This document shows, piece after piece, positions 53,678 to 63,538 of a DNA stretch of 64,000 nt (positions are counted from its first letter, which is position 1; the number at the start of each line of letters is the position of its first letter). This stretch comes from Achromobacter xylosoxidans A8 (GTDB lineage Bacteria > Pseudomonadota > Gammaproteobacteria > Burkholderiales > Burkholderiaceae_B), in assembly GCF_000165835.1 (NCBI RefSeq), contig NC_014640.1:6138001-6202000 (forward strand). The letters are read 5' to 3'. A program made the translations under genes and the position numbers. The notes under the pieces are model-generated. The model ran no database searches. It saw only the letters and a program-made list of their open reading frames with translations, and was not told the origin of the DNA.

Positions 53678-54586
53678 ATGCCTCGTCCGAATCTGACCAA
53701 TGCCGAAACCCTGTGCCAGATCGCCAAGCTGGGCAGTTTCCGCGCCGCGGCCGAGCGCCTGCACACCTCCCAACCCGCCGTCTCGGCGCGCATGAAGGAG
53801 CTGGAGCAGTCGCTGGGTTTTCCTCTCTTCGAAAAGCGCGGTCGCCGGCTGGAACTGACGGTGCCCGCGCGCCGCTTCGTCGAACGCGTGGAACCGCTGC
53901 TGCTGGCGGTGGAAGACGCCTTCACCGACGCGGAGGCCGTCAACAACGCGGCCGGCACGGTGCGTATCGGCATGGGCGAGATTTCCATGACCTGGTTTTC
54001 ACGCGTGGTGCCCGAATTGCGCCGCGCCCTGCCGCGCATCTCCTACGAGATCGAACTGGACCTCGCGGTCAAGCTGCAGGAGCATCTGACGTCCGGCGCG
54101 CTGGACATTGCGATCATGGCCAATCATCTGCGCGACGACCAGTTCATCTGCGAATCGCTGGGCAAGACCCGCATGTCGTGGATGGTCTCGTCCCGGCTGC
54201 TGAGCGACGCTGACGGCCATCCGCGCACCATGCAATCGCTATTGCAGACAGAACCGCTGTGGTGCGTGTCGCGCCCGTCGGGCTTCTTCGGCCCGGCGCA
54301 GGACGAGCTGCGCGACATGGGCGCCAACCTGGACAATGTCTGCAGCTGCAATCGCCTGAACAGCCTGATCGAAGTCGTCGAAGCTGGCGGCGGCATCGCG
54401 CAGTTGCCGGAAATGATGGTGGCCGAACAGGTTCGCGCCGGCACCCTGGCGCTGGTGGACCCGACGCGGACTCCACTGACGCTGGAGTTCACCATTGCCA
54501 TCCACCGCAACCAAGGCCAGGCCATCGTCCATCAGGTCGCCGAAGCCCTGACCCGGCTGGGCAAGGCCGCCACCAGCAAGGCCTGA
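53678..54586 (+). CDS. LysR-family regulator, convergent with acyl-CoA ligase
   Basis: 302 residues with a standard LysR helix-turn-helix (CQIAKLGSFRAAAERLHTS, then QPAVSARMKELEQ) and a two-lobe C-terminal domain. Its 3' end meets the ligase gene after 16 bases. It is the nearest regulator of the catabolic block 54603-64000 and so a candidate controller, but the divergent ligase/aldolase promoter carries sites that do not look like a LysR box. Confidence 0.88.
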   Translation: MPRPNLTNAETLCQIAKLGSFRAAAERLHTSQPAVSARMKELEQSLGFPLFEKRGRRLELTVPARRFVERVEPLLLAVEDAFTDAEAVNNAAGTVRIGMGEISMTWFSRVVPELRRALPRISYEIELDLAVKLQEHLTSGALDIAIMANHLRDDQFICESLGKTRMSWMVSSRLLSDADGHPRTMQSLLQTEPLWCVSRPSGFFGPAQDELRDMGANLDNVCSCNRLNSLIEVVEAGGGIAQLPEMMVAEQVRAGTLALVDPTRTPLTLEFTIAIHRNQGQAIVHQVAEALTRLGKAATSKA

Positions 54587-54602
54587 CGACCCACGGCGGC
54601 GT

Positions 54603-56141
54603 TCAGGCATCTAGCAGCGCCCGCTTCTGCACCTTACCGCTGGCGTTGCGCGGCAGCTCCGCCATGAACTGCACCTGTTCGGGCACCTTGAAGTACGCCA
54701 GCCGCTGGGCGCAAAAGGCCTTGATGGCATCCGCATCCGCCTGATGCCCGGCGTGCAGCACGATGAAGGCCTTGACCGACTGGTCACGGACCGGATCCGG
54801 TATGCCCACCACGGCCACGTCGCGCACGGCGGGATGCCCCATCAGGGCCTCCTCCACCTCCGCGGCCGAGATGTTCTCGCCGGCCCGCTTGATCACCTCT
54901 TTCTTGCGGCCGAAGAAAAAGAAGTTGCCCTTGGCGTCCTGATAGCCCAGATCTCCCGTATGCAGCCAGCCGCCTTCAAACACGGCCTGGGTAGCCGCCG
55001 GGTCGCGGTAATAGCCCAGGGTCAGCGTGCGCCCTGGACGCCCGCGCACCACGATCTCACCCACCGCGCCCGCGGCCACCGGCTGGTTGTCGTCGTCGAC
55101 CACGAACACTTCGCGGTCGGGCGTGGCGCGCCCGATGGACGGGTAGGAGGACGGCGAGGCATGCGGCTGCAAGGTGATATAGAGCATGGTCTCGGACTGG
55201 CCGTAGCCGTTGCGCAGCGGGATGCGGAAGCGCTCGATGAACGCCGCGATCTCGGCTTCCGAAATATTGATGGCATAACCTGCGTAACGCACCTGGTGCG
55301 CCTGGTCGAAAGGCGTGGGCGGCTGGTTCAGCAAGGTGCGGCAGAGCATGCCGGACAGGCTGCATATCGTGATGCGGTGCTCGATGAGCTGGCGCAGGTA
55401 GCGCGTCGCGCTATAGCGTTCGCCGATCACAGCGGTGGCGCCCGCCGTCAGGCAGGACAGCACCGTCTCCTGGCAGTTGGCGTGGAACAGCGGCTTGTTG
55501 TTGAACACGCGGTCGCTGCGGCTCAGGCCGCTGTTGGCCGCACCCGCCTGGCCGCACCAGAGCAGGTTGGCCTGTGTCAGCATCACGCCCTTGGGCCGCG
55601 CCGACGTGCCAGAGGTGTACAGGATCTGCGCCAGGTCGTCGCTACCCTGGTCGGGCGCCTGGTAATCCGCCGGCGCCCCCGCCAGCGCGCCGCTCAGGCC
55701 TTCCGGTCCCAGGCTGCCGCGCGCAACCGCCACGATGTCCGGCGGCTGCGCCATGCCGGCGCAGACTTCGCGTATCAGGGCCTCGTGCGTCGGCTCCACC
55801 AGCGCCAGCGCAGGCTGGCAATGCTCAAGCTGGTAGGCGACTTCCGGCGCGGTCAGGTAGATGTTGCCCGCCACGATGACGGCGCCCGCCAGCATCAGGC
55901 CCATCCACAGCGGCACATACTCCGCAGTGTTGCCCATGAACACGAACACGCGGTCGCCCGGCATCACGCCGCGCGCCTGCAGGCCTGCGGCAAATCCGCG
56001 GGCCGCCTCGCGCAACTGGATGTAGCTCAACTGGCTGATGTCGCCGTTCTGGTACTCATGCACAATCGCCAGCCGATGCCCGTGGCATAGCGCCTGTTCA
56101 TCGAGCAAATCCGTGATCGTGCGGTTTCCTGCAGCGTCCAT
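54603..56141 (-). CDS. AMP-forming acyl-CoA ligase
   Basis: 512 residues of the ANL superfamily. P-loop-like YTSGTSARPKGVM at about 170-182, GYGQSETM, the hinge LHTGDLG, GRKKEVIKRAGENIS and catalytic Lys in NASGKVQK near the end. It activates a carboxylic acid as acyl-AMP then acyl-CoA; substrate unknown, with the crotonobetaine/carnitine-CoA ligase-like CaiC group as a fair guess. ATG 56141 has a GGAGG site. It shares a divergent operator region with the class II aldolase gene. Confidence 0.92.
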   Translation of the reverse strand: MDAAGNRTITDLLDEQALCHGHRLAIVHEYQNGDISQLSYIQLREAARGFAAGLQARGVMPGDRVFVFMGNTAEYVPLWMGLMLAGAVIVAGNIYLTAPEVAYQLEHCQPALALVEPTHEALIREVCAGMAQPPDIVAVARGSLGPEGLSGALAGAPADYQAPDQGSDDLAQILYTSGTSARPKGVMLTQANLLWCGQAGAANSGLSRSDRVFNNKPLFHANCQETVLSCLTAGATAVIGERYSATRYLRQLIEHRITICSLSGMLCRTLLNQPPTPFDQAHQVRYAGYAINISEAEIAAFIERFRIPLRNGYGQSETMLYITLQPHASPSSYPSIGRATPDREVFVVDDDNQPVAAGAVGEIVVRGRPGRTLTLGYYRDPAATQAVFEGGWLHTGDLGYQDAKGNFFFFGRKKEVIKRAGENISAAEVEEALMGHPAVRDVAVVGIPDPVRDQSVKAFIVLHAGHQADADAIKAFCAQRLAYFKVPEQVQFMAELPRNASGKVQKRALLDA

Positions 56142-56244
56142 CCAGCCTCCAGCTTTTCTGATTTTTCAATGGCGCGCAGACTTGTTGCAGGCGCGCCCAT
56201 GGGTAGGAAAATCAGTATAGGCAGCGGCTTTTCGCCGCACTAGC

Positions 56245-56337
56245 CAAACGTTTTTATGCATATCCATCAAGGTTTTTCATGCATGCCGGCATGGCTGAAT
56301 GATTGATGGGATTTATGCGTTTCCATCAAAACGTTTG
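56245..56337. promoter_or_regulatory. Operator array between acyl-CoA ligase and aldolase genes
   Basis: The array has three nested signals. CAAACGTTTT (56245-56254) is exactly inverted as AAAACGTTTG (56328-56337); both contain the 8-bp palindrome AAACGTTT used by LacI/PurR-type regulators. TTTATGCATATCCATCAA (56253) is repeated as TTTATGCGTTTCCATCAA (56312), and TTGATGG (56303) is the inverse of its CCATCAA. CATGCCGGCATG (56282-56293) is a 12-bp palindrome in the centre. Regulator unknown. Confidence 0.65.
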
Positions 56338-56438
56338 CTTAGTCGGAAGCGGTCGGAAAACCTATACTCCGGTTGAAACAGGCCACGCGGCAAAAGCGCC
56401 GGCCAGACCAAGAAGAATGCAAAACCGGAGGAGTCGCC

Positions 56439-57197
56439 GTGCAAGAGGCATCGATCAAGGACCAGGTTTCGGCCGAGGAATGGGCAGTGCGGGTGGACCT
56501 CGCCGCGGCCTACAACCTGGCCGTCGAGATGCGCATGACGGATCACATCTACACGCATATCTCGGCGCGGGTTCCCGGCGCCAAGCCGCATTTCCTGATC
56601 AATGCCTACGGTCTGATGTTCAATGAGATCACCGCGTCCAACCTGGTCAAGGTGGACATCGAGGGCGGCATCCTTCTGGACCAGACCGGCCTGGGCATCA
56701 ACCCCGCCGGCTTCGTCATCCATAGCGCCATCCACCGCGTCCGCCACGACGCGGCCTGTGTCATGCACACGCACACCGCCGCCGGCATCGCCGTGTCCGC
56801 GCAAGCGGCCGGGCTGCTCATGATTTCGCAGCATGCCATGCGCTTTCACGACCGCATCGGCTATCACGACTACGAAGGCGTCGCGCTGGACATGGACGAA
56901 CAGCAACGCTTGATCGCCGACCTGGGTCCGCACAGCGCGATGATCCTGCGCAATCACGGCCTGCTGGTCTGCGGCGCCAGCGTGCCTGATGCTTTCGACG
57001 CCATGTTCTACCTGGAGCGCGCCTGCCAGGCGCAGGTCGCGGCGCTGGCCGGCGGCCTGCCGCTGGTGACGCCCGCCGCCGAAGTCGCCGAGAAGGTCGG
57101 CCGCCAGTTCGACCGTCTCGACCGCCCCTCCCGCCACAAGCACTGGCCTCCCCTGCTCCGGCTGCTGCAACGCATCCGGCCCGAATACCAGGAATAG
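56439..57197 (+). CDS. Class II aldolase/adducin-family protein
   Basis: 252 residues. The zinc-binding histidines are visible: HTHTAAG at about residue 109 and RNHGL at about residue 170, with a conserved HISAR near 39. A GTG at 56439 preceded by a strong GGAGGAG site is the start; the frame is open upstream to 56373 but without a site. Members cleave or epimerise sugar phosphates or decarboxylate 4-hydroxy-acids; the substrate here is unknown. First gene of the rightward run. Confidence 0.88.
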   Translation: MQEASIKDQVSAEEWAVRVDLAAAYNLAVEMRMTDHIYTHISARVPGAKPHFLINAYGLMFNEITASNLVKVDIEGGILLDQTGLGINPAGFVIHSAIHRVRHDAACVMHTHTAAGIAVSAQAAGLLMISQHAMRFHDRIGYHDYEGVALDMDEQQRLIADLGPHSAMILRNHGLLVCGASVPDAFDAMFYLERACQAQVAALAGGLPLVTPAAEVAEKVGRQFDRLDRPSRHKHWPPLLRLLQRIRPEYQE

Positions 57198-57207
57198 CGG
57201 CAACCGC

Positions 57208-57232
57208 GCCGCCCTCCCGGCGGCCCTTTTTT
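57208..57232 (+). terminator. Partial terminator after aldolase-like gene
   Basis: GCCGCC / GGCGGC (6-bp stem, 5-base loop) followed by CC and T6, in the 47-base gap before the next gene. It would attenuate but perhaps not stop transcription into the rest of the run. Confidence 0.5.
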
Positions 57233-57244
57233 CGCAGAGTAGAA

Positions 57245-58237
57245 ATGGAAGATGCTCATCAATGCCGCGTCGCGGTATATGGTGCGGGCGCGATCGGCTG
57301 TCTGCTCGCCGCGCGCCTGGCCCAGGCAGGCTGCGAGGTGACCATGATCGCCCGCGGACAGACGCTGGCCGCCTTGCGGCAGCGTGGCGTCGGGTTGACG
57401 GCTGACGGCGTCACGCGCCACTACCCGGTGCGCGCCACCGACGATCCGCGCCAGGTGCGCGACGCGGACTACCTGATTCTTGCGGTCAAGCAACAGGCGC
57501 TGGACGATATCGCCGCGCACCTGGCGCCGATGCTCGCGCCGCAAGGCGCCGTGGTGCCGGCCGTGAACGGCATCCCCTGGTGGTATCTGGCCACGCTGGA
57601 CAACCCGCTGGGCGATGCGCCACTGCAATCGGTCGATGGCCGCGGCATCCTCCGGCAAGCGCTGCCTTTGGACCGGGTGCTGGGCGCGGTGGTGTACATC
57701 GCGGCGAATTCCACCGCACCCGGCGTCGCGGCGCAGAACGCCCGCAACAATCTCATCCTCGGCGAGCCTGACGGCCACGTTTCCGCCCGAGCCAGCAGGC
57801 TGGCTGGCCTGCTGCGGACGTCGGGCCTGCAATGCGAGGTCAGCGCCGGGATCCATCAGGCGGTCTGGATCAAGGCAATGGGCAATGCCACCTTCAACCC
57901 CGTGAGCGTGCTGGCCAACGCCACCATGGAGGCCATGGTCCGCGATCCCTACCTTGGCAAGCTAGCGCGCGCCATGCTGGGCGAGTACCTGGCGCTGGGC
58001 CAGGCGCTCGGACTTGCGCTGCCGGTAACGGTGGAGCAACGCATGCAGGCCGCCGCCAGCGCCGGGGCCGCCAGGACCTCGATGCTGCAGGACGCCCTAC
58101 TAGGAAAGCCGCTGGAAATCGACGCCCTGGTCGGCGCCATGATCGAGATCGCAGCAAAGCTGAACCTGGACATGCCCTACGCCAACACGGTGTGGGGACT
58201 GATCCGGCACCGGAACCTCAGCGCAGGCTCCACCTGA
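57245..58237 (+). CDS. 2-dehydropantoate 2-reductase family protein (PanE/ApbA-like)
   Basis: 330 residues with an N-terminal Rossmann NADPH site VAVYGAGAIGCLLAARL and the family's catalytic Lys in AVKQQALD (about residue 83), and a C-terminal helical domain with KAMGNATFNPVS. PanE homologues in catabolic clusters often reduce 2-oxo acids or beta-keto acids other than ketopantoate. The cluster context (aldolase-like protein, monooxygenase) points to a catabolic role instead of pantothenate synthesis; this is inference. Confidence 0.88.
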   Translation: MEDAHQCRVAVYGAGAIGCLLAARLAQAGCEVTMIARGQTLAALRQRGVGLTADGVTRHYPVRATDDPRQVRDADYLILAVKQQALDDIAAHLAPMLAPQGAVVPAVNGIPWWYLATLDNPLGDAPLQSVDGRGILRQALPLDRVLGAVVYIAANSTAPGVAAQNARNNLILGEPDGHVSARASRLAGLLRTSGLQCEVSAGIHQAVWIKAMGNATFNPVSVLANATMEAMVRDPYLGKLARAMLGEYLALGQALGLALPVTVEQRMQAAASAGAARTSMLQDALLGKPLEIDALVGAMIEIAAKLNLDMPYANTVWGLIRHRNLSAGST

Positions 58238-58270
58238 ACGCCACACCTAGAAAACCACAGGAGACAAACC

Positions 58271-59236
58271 ATGAAATGGCTATCGAACTGCCTGGCCGCA
58301 ACCCTGATCTGCGCGGGTGCCGCCGCGCACGCCCAGGACTATCCCAACAAACCCATCAACATCGTGGTGCCCTTTACGCCTGGCGGCGTCACCGACGTGA
58401 TGACCCGTCAGATCGCGGCCAAGCTGCAAAGCGATCTGGGCCAGCCGGTAGTGGTGGTCAACAAGCCCGGCGCCGGCACCATGATCGCCTCGGCCTATGT
58501 GGCCAAGGCGCCGGCCGATGGCTACACGCTGCTGATGGCGGCATCGTCCCTCGGCATCGCTCCCAGCCTGTACAAGAACACCGCGAATTACGACCCGGTC
58601 AAGGACTTCCAGCCCGTGTCGCTCATCGCCAGCGTGCCGCACGTGCTGGTGACGGGCAAGCAGGTCCAGGCATCCAACGTGAAGGACCTGATAGCCGCGC
58701 TCAAGAAAGACGGCAAGTCCGCCACCTTCGCGTCCTCCGGCAATGGCACTTCCAATCATCTGGAGGGCGAGCTGTTCGCCGCGCTGACCGGCCTGAAGAT
58801 GACCCACATCCCCTACAAGGGCAGCGTGCCGGCGCTGACCTCTCTGGCGGGCGGCGAAGTCGACATGCTGTTCGTGGACATCGCGGCTGCTCAGCCCTTC
58901 CTCGACAGCGGCAAGGTGCGCCCGCTGGCCGTGACCACCAAGACCCGGTCCTCGGTGCTGCCCGACCTGCCCACCGTGGAGGAATCCGGCTTGCCCGGCT
59001 ACGACGCCATGCCCTGGCTGGGCATCGTGGCGCCAGCCGGCACGCCGCCCGCGGTCGTCGAGAAGCTGCAGGCAGCCTTGCAGAAAATGAAGACGGCGCC
59101 CGACGTGCAGGAGCAATTCAAGAAGATGGGCCTGGACGCCTTGTTCACCAAGCCTGCCGACTTTGGCGCTTTCATCGTCAGCGACAGCGCCAAATGGGCC
59201 GAACTGATCAAGAAGTCCGGCGCCACCGCCGAATAG
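58271..59236 (+). CDS. Bug-type tripartite tricarboxylate transporter receptor
   Basis: 321 residues: signal peptide 1-22 (ending AHAQD), then the Bug segment INIVVPFTPGGVTDVMTRQIA quoted in part as VVPFTPGGVTDVMTR, and VVVNKPGAGTM. It binds a carboxylate in the periplasm. AGGAGA site before ATG 58271. Transport partners are not in the window; it may serve a TctAB elsewhere. Within the run it suggests the pathway starts or ends with an imported acid. Confidence 0.92.
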   Translation: MKWLSNCLAATLICAGAAAHAQDYPNKPINIVVPFTPGGVTDVMTRQIAAKLQSDLGQPVVVVNKPGAGTMIASAYVAKAPADGYTLLMAASSLGIAPSLYKNTANYDPVKDFQPVSLIASVPHVLVTGKQVQASNVKDLIAALKKDGKSATFASSGNGTSNHLEGELFAALTGLKMTHIPYKGSVPALTSLAGGEVDMLFVDIAAAQPFLDSGKVRPLAVTTKTRSSVLPDLPTVEESGLPGYDAMPWLGIVAPAGTPPAVVEKLQAALQKMKTAPDVQEQFKKMGLDALFTKPADFGAFIVSDSAKWAELIKKSGATAE

Positions 59237-59279
59237 GCCGCAACCCCATATCCCCCGCCATTCCTGCAAGGACCCTTAC

Positions 59280-61277
59280 ATGCATCGCGATACCCCGGCC
59301 CCGGCAAACCCGCTAGGCAACGACGTGTGGGAGGCCACGCTCAAGCGTGCGCTGGCCAGCGCCAACATTCCCACGCTGCTCATGGTGCTGGTGCACCTGA
59401 CGGGCGACACGCAATGGCTGTCCGGGCGCTACCAGTGCTCGCGCATCCGCGGCCTCGAAGACAACGATCCCGGCGGCCTGCCCGAAACCGTGCAGGAAGA
59501 GATCCGTGAAGCCGCGTACTCGGCCATTCTGCTCAACCGCCGCGGCCAGCCGCCCAGGCTGCCCGCACCCACGCATGAACAGTTGGTCTCCATGCTGCGC
59601 ACCAGCATCGGGGAAGCGGTTCCTGACTCTTACGGCCCCATGATCGCCGCCTGGCTGGGGCTGGATCCGGACTTCGCGCTGGCGCAACGCGATGCGTTCC
59701 AGGTGCCGCGAGGCTATCGGGTCCTGGTCATCGGCGCAGGCGTGGCTGGCCTGTGCGCCGCGATCCGCCTGCAAGGCGCAGGCATTCCTTATGTGGTGAT
59801 CGAGAAGAACGCCGAAGTCGGCGGCACCTGGTACGAGAACCGCTACCCCGGCGCGGGCGTGGACACACCCAACCATATCTACTCGTACTCCTTCGCCAAG
59901 CACGACTGGTCGCGCTACTTTGCCCTGCAGGGCGAGATCCAGGGCTATTTCGAAAGCGTCGCCGACCAGCATGGCGTGCGCGCCAACATCCGCTTCAATA
60001 CGCGCGTTGAGTCCGCCCGCTACGACGAAGCCGCGCTGTGCTGGAACGTACGCACGATCAAGCAGGACGGCCAGATCGAGGACTATGCGGCGGACATCGT
60101 CATCAGCGCGGTAGGCCTGCTGAACGTGCCCAAGTTGCCCCCCATACCCGGCCTGGAGAGTTTCAAGGGTCCCTGCTTCCATACGGCGAACTGGCCGGAA
60201 GGCCTGGACCTGCGCGGCAAGAACGTGGGCATCATCGGCAACGGCGCCAGCTCCATGCAGGTCGTGCCAGCCATCGCCGACGACGTCCGCTCCCTGACCG
60301 TTTTCCAGCGCTCCAAGCAATGGGCCGCGCCGTTCGAGAAATTTCAGAAGCCCGTGCCCCAGGACGTCCGCTTCCTGCTGCGCGACGTGCCGTACTACCA
60401 AGAGTGGTATCGCCAGCGCTTGGCCTGGATCTTCAACGACCGGGTCCACGCGACCTTGCAAATCGATCCACAATGGCCGTATCCCGATCGCGCCATCAAT
60501 GAGATCAACGACAAGCATCGCGAGCACTTCACCAGCTACATCAAGACGGAACTCGGCGAACGCCAGGATCTGCTGCCCGAGGTGCTGCCCGACTACCCGC
60601 CCTTCGGCAAGCGCATGCTGATGGACAACGGCTGGTTCCGCACCATGGCGCGGGACCACGTCAAGCTGGTCACGGGCGGCATCGCCCGGGTCACGGAAAG
60701 CGCGGTGGTGAGCGATAGCGGCAATGCGCATGAACTGGACGTGCTGGTGGTCGCGACCGGCTTCGACGCGATCAACCTGTTGTCCTCGTTCAAGCTCTAC
60801 GGCCGCGGCGGACGCTCGATACGCGAGGCCTGGGACGAAAAGGGCGCCGAAGCCTTCATGGGCGTAGCCGCCCCGGGCTTTCCCAACCTGTTCATCCTGG
60901 CCGGCCCCAATACCGCGCTGGGCCATGGCGGCAGCGTCGTCGCCCTGCTGGAGACCCAGGTACGCTACGTCATGGGTCTATTGCAGCAAGGCCTGGCGCG
61001 GGCTGGAGGACGCTTCGAGATCGAGGTGCGCAAGGATCGCCATGACGCCTACAACGCGCGCGTGCAGGCCGCGCATGACCGCATGATCTGGACCCACAAG
61101 GGCATGAGCAACTGGTATCGCAACGCGCATGGCAAAGTGGTCGCGCCCACGCCGTTCCGCAATGACGACTACTGGCACATGCTGCGCAAGACGGACATGG
61201 GCGACTACCACTACCGCCCTGCGCCCAAGATTGGCGAGGCCGAGCCGTCCACCGCCACCCGCGTCGAGACTGCCTGA
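59280..61277 (+). CDS. Type I Baeyer-Villiger monooxygenase
   Basis: 665 residues. After an N-terminal helical extension (about 140), an FAD site VLVIGAGVAGL at about 150, the BVMO fingerprint FKGPCFHTANWP at about 294-305 (consensus FxGxxxHxxxWP), and the NADPH site VGIIGNGASSM at about 318. The extended N-terminus is like that of 4-hydroxyacetophenone monooxygenases (about 640 residues). It should convert a ketone to an ester with NADPH and oxygen. AAGGA site. The next gene starts immediately after the stop, an overlap-free TGAATG junction. Confidence 0.94.
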   Translation: MHRDTPAPANPLGNDVWEATLKRALASANIPTLLMVLVHLTGDTQWLSGRYQCSRIRGLEDNDPGGLPETVQEEIREAAYSAILLNRRGQPPRLPAPTHEQLVSMLRTSIGEAVPDSYGPMIAAWLGLDPDFALAQRDAFQVPRGYRVLVIGAGVAGLCAAIRLQGAGIPYVVIEKNAEVGGTWYENRYPGAGVDTPNHIYSYSFAKHDWSRYFALQGEIQGYFESVADQHGVRANIRFNTRVESARYDEAALCWNVRTIKQDGQIEDYAADIVISAVGLLNVPKLPPIPGLESFKGPCFHTANWPEGLDLRGKNVGIIGNGASSMQVVPAIADDVRSLTVFQRSKQWAAPFEKFQKPVPQDVRFLLRDVPYYQEWYRQRLAWIFNDRVHATLQIDPQWPYPDRAINEINDKHREHFTSYIKTELGERQDLLPEVLPDYPPFGKRMLMDNGWFRTMARDHVKLVTGGIARVTESAVVSDSGNAHELDVLVVATGFDAINLLSSFKLYGRGGRSIREAWDEKGAEAFMGVAAPGFPNLFILAGPNTALGHGGSVVALLETQVRYVMGLLQQGLARAGGRFEIEVRKDRHDAYNARVQAAHDRMIWTHKGMSNWYRNAHGKVVAPTPFRNDDYWHMLRKTDMGDYHYRPAPKIGEAEPSTATRVETA

Positions 61278-62138
61278 ATGCCGTACGCGCAAAAGAGGCG
61301 CTGCCTGGTACTGGGCTGCGGCGGCGTGACCGGGCTGGCCTGGGAGATCGGCATCCTGGCGGGCCTGGCACGCCAGGATGTCGACCTCGCCGCCGCGGAC
61401 CTGTTCATCGGTTGCTCCGCGGGTTCCGTCGCCAGCGCGCAACTGGCGCGGGGCGTCCCACCCATGCAGCTGCTGGCGACGCAACTGGGCGGAACAGGCG
61501 CCGAACAGTTCCGGCCGTATTCCCAACAAGCAGCCGACGACAAGAACCACGCGCTGTACGGCAAAGTGGGCGCCGACCTGCAGCTGGCACGGCGGCGCAT
61601 CGGCGCCTATGCTTTGCGCAGCGCCACGCCCACACTGGCCGAACGCCGCGCCATTATCGCCGCCCGCCTCGGCGCAAGCGATTGGCCAAGCCGCCCCTTG
61701 CGTGTCGTTGCCGTCGACGCGCATAGCGGCGAGGGGCGCAGCTTCAGCGCCGCCGACCAGGTGGATTTCATCGACGCCATCGCCGCCAGCTGCGCCGTGC
61801 CGGGCGCCTGGCCGGCCGTACCCATCGACGGCTCGGCCTACATGGACGGCGGCATCCGTTCCATGACCAACGCCGACATGGCTGCCGGCTACAGCCAAGT
61901 CGTGGTGTTGGCGCCGCTGGGGTTTCGCGACGGCAATCCGGTCAGCGGGCATCTGCGGCATGAGCTGCAGGCGCTGCGCGAGGCCGGCAGCCAGGTCCAG
62001 GCCGTACTGCCCGACGAGGCCTGCGTACAGGCCATTAGCGACAACGTGTTGGACCCGGCGCGTCGTGCCGAGGCCGCCGAGGCCGGGCTGCGCCAGGCCA
62101 CCGCAATCGCGCAAACGGTGCGGGAGGTGTGGCGCTAA
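61278..62138 (+). CDS. Patatin-like hydrolase coupled to the monooxygenase
   Basis: 286 residues with a Gly-rich oxyanion loop GCGGVTG, the nucleophile GCSAG (Ser47) and the catalytic Asp in YMDGGI (about residue 195), so the Ser-Asp dyad of patatin phospholipases is complete. ATG follows the previous stop directly, so both proteins are made together. Patatin-like proteins can hydrolyse lipids, lactones or esters; here an ester or lactone from the BVMO is the obvious substrate (inference). Confidence 0.9.
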   Translation: MPYAQKRRCLVLGCGGVTGLAWEIGILAGLARQDVDLAAADLFIGCSAGSVASAQLARGVPPMQLLATQLGGTGAEQFRPYSQQAADDKNHALYGKVGADLQLARRRIGAYALRSATPTLAERRAIIAARLGASDWPSRPLRVVAVDAHSGEGRSFSAADQVDFIDAIAASCAVPGAWPAVPIDGSAYMDGGIRSMTNADMAAGYSQVVVLAPLGFRDGNPVSGHLRHELQALREAGSQVQAVLPDEACVQAISDNVLDPARRAEAAEAGLRQATAIAQTVREVWR

Positions 62139-62295
62139 TCCTTCCCCGCATTCAAGGCGGGCACCGTGGATCCAGCCAGAAAGCGGTCTGCCCATGACTC
62201 TCAATGTGGCAGGTATCAACATACCGCGAGCAACCTAGACTCCCCGTTCAAGCCTGGCCGCACGGCCAGGCCCCACCATGAACGCGGAGCAATAC

Positions 62296-63495
62296 ATGAA
62301 CGCATCGCCGGCAGGCCTGAGACCCGCCGATTTCTTTTCTCCCACCGTCGCGGCGCTGATTTCTGTGCTGGTGAACTACGGCGGCACCTTTGTGCTGGTG
62401 TTCCAGGCGGCTGAGCTGGCCGGACTGTCGCCGGCCCAGACCACTTCCTGGGTATGGGCGGTTTCCGTCGGAGTGGGCGTCACGGGCGCGCTGTTGAGCT
62501 GGCGCTACAAGGCGCCGATCATCACGGCCTGGTCCACGCCCGGCGTGGCGTTTCTTGCGACCGTGATGCCTTTCACACCCTATGGCGAGGTCATCGGCGC
62601 CTACATCCTGTCGGCGCTGGGCTTCATCGTGCTGGGCCTGTCCGGCGCTTTCGAAAAGCTGGTGCGCATGATTCCAGGCGGCATCGCCGCCGGCCTGCTC
62701 GCTGGCATCCTGCTGCAATTCGGAGTCAATGCCTTCGGCGGCGCCAGCGCCGATCCGCTGCTGGTCATCGTGCTGGTCATATCCTATGCGTTACTCAAAC
62801 GCTTTACCTCGCGCTTCGCGGTGGTCGGCATCCTGGTCATCGGCCTGGGGCTCCTCATCGCGCAAGGCCGAATCGACTTCTCGGCCGTCCACCTCAGCCT
62901 GGCCGCGCCGGTCTTCCAGATGCCGCAGTTCTCGCTGCAGGCCTTGCTGGGCGTGGCCCTGCCGCTCTTCATCATCACGCTGACGGGGCAGTACATGCCC
63001 GGCATGCTGGTGCTGCGCAACGACGGCTACAAGACCAGCGCGAGCCCCATCCTGACCGTGACCGGACTGGGCTCGCTTGTCATGGCGCCGTTCGGCGCGC
63101 ACGCCTTCAACGTGGCGGCGATCACCGCCGCGATCTGCACCGGCCGCGACGCGCATGCGGACCCCGCCAAGCGCTACATCGCTGGCTTGGCCTGCGGCGT
63201 GTTCTACATCCTGGTCGGCACGTTCGGCGTCACGCTGGCGACCTTGTTCATGGTTCTGCCCAAGGCCTTCATCACCACGCTGGCGGGACTAGCCCTACTG
63301 GGCGCCATCGGCGGCAGCCTGGCCAATGCGATGGCCGACGCCCGCACTCGGGAGACCGCCCTCATCACCTTCCTGGCCACCGCTGCCAACGTCACCCTGC
63401 TGGGCGTGGGCGGCGCGTTCTGGGGCCTGGTTGCCGGCCTGACCGCGCACCTGCTGATCCACGGTGGCCAGCGGACCCTGGCCGCCAACGCCTGA
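62296..63495 (+). CDS. BenE-family benzoate/H+ symporter-like transporter
   Basis: About 12 membrane helices in 399 residues, matching the BenE family: N-terminus [23 protein letters not shown] quoted as [28 protein letters not shown], and [19 protein letters not shown] quoted in part as [17 protein letters not shown]. Proposed substrates are benzoate or other aromatic acids. The ATG at 62296 has a GCGGAGC site and is preferred; an ATG at 62278 is in frame. It fits an aromatic ketone or acid pathway. Gap of 157 bases after the hydrolase gene. Confidence 0.9.
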   Translation: MNASPAGLRPADFFSPTVAALISVLVNYGGTFVLVFQAAELAGLSPAQTTSWVWAVSVGVGVTGALLSWRYKAPIITAWSTPGVAFLATVMPFTPYGEVIGAYILSALGFIVLGLSGAFEKLVRMIPGGIAAGLLAGILLQFGVNAFGGASADPLLVIVLVISYALLKRFTSRFAVVGILVIGLGLLIAQGRIDFSAVHLSLAAPVFQMPQFSLQALLGVALPLFIITLTGQYMPGMLVLRNDGYKTSASPILTVTGLGSLVMAPFGAHAFNVAAITAAICTGRDAHADPAKRYIAGLACGVFYILVGTFGVTLATLFMVLPKAFITTLAGLALLGAIGGSLANAMADARTRETALITFLATAANVTLLGVGGAFWGLVAGLTAHLLIHGGQRTLAANA

Positions 63496-63538
63496 CGCTT
63501 CTCATTGCCACATCATGCTCATCCAACCAGGAACCTCC

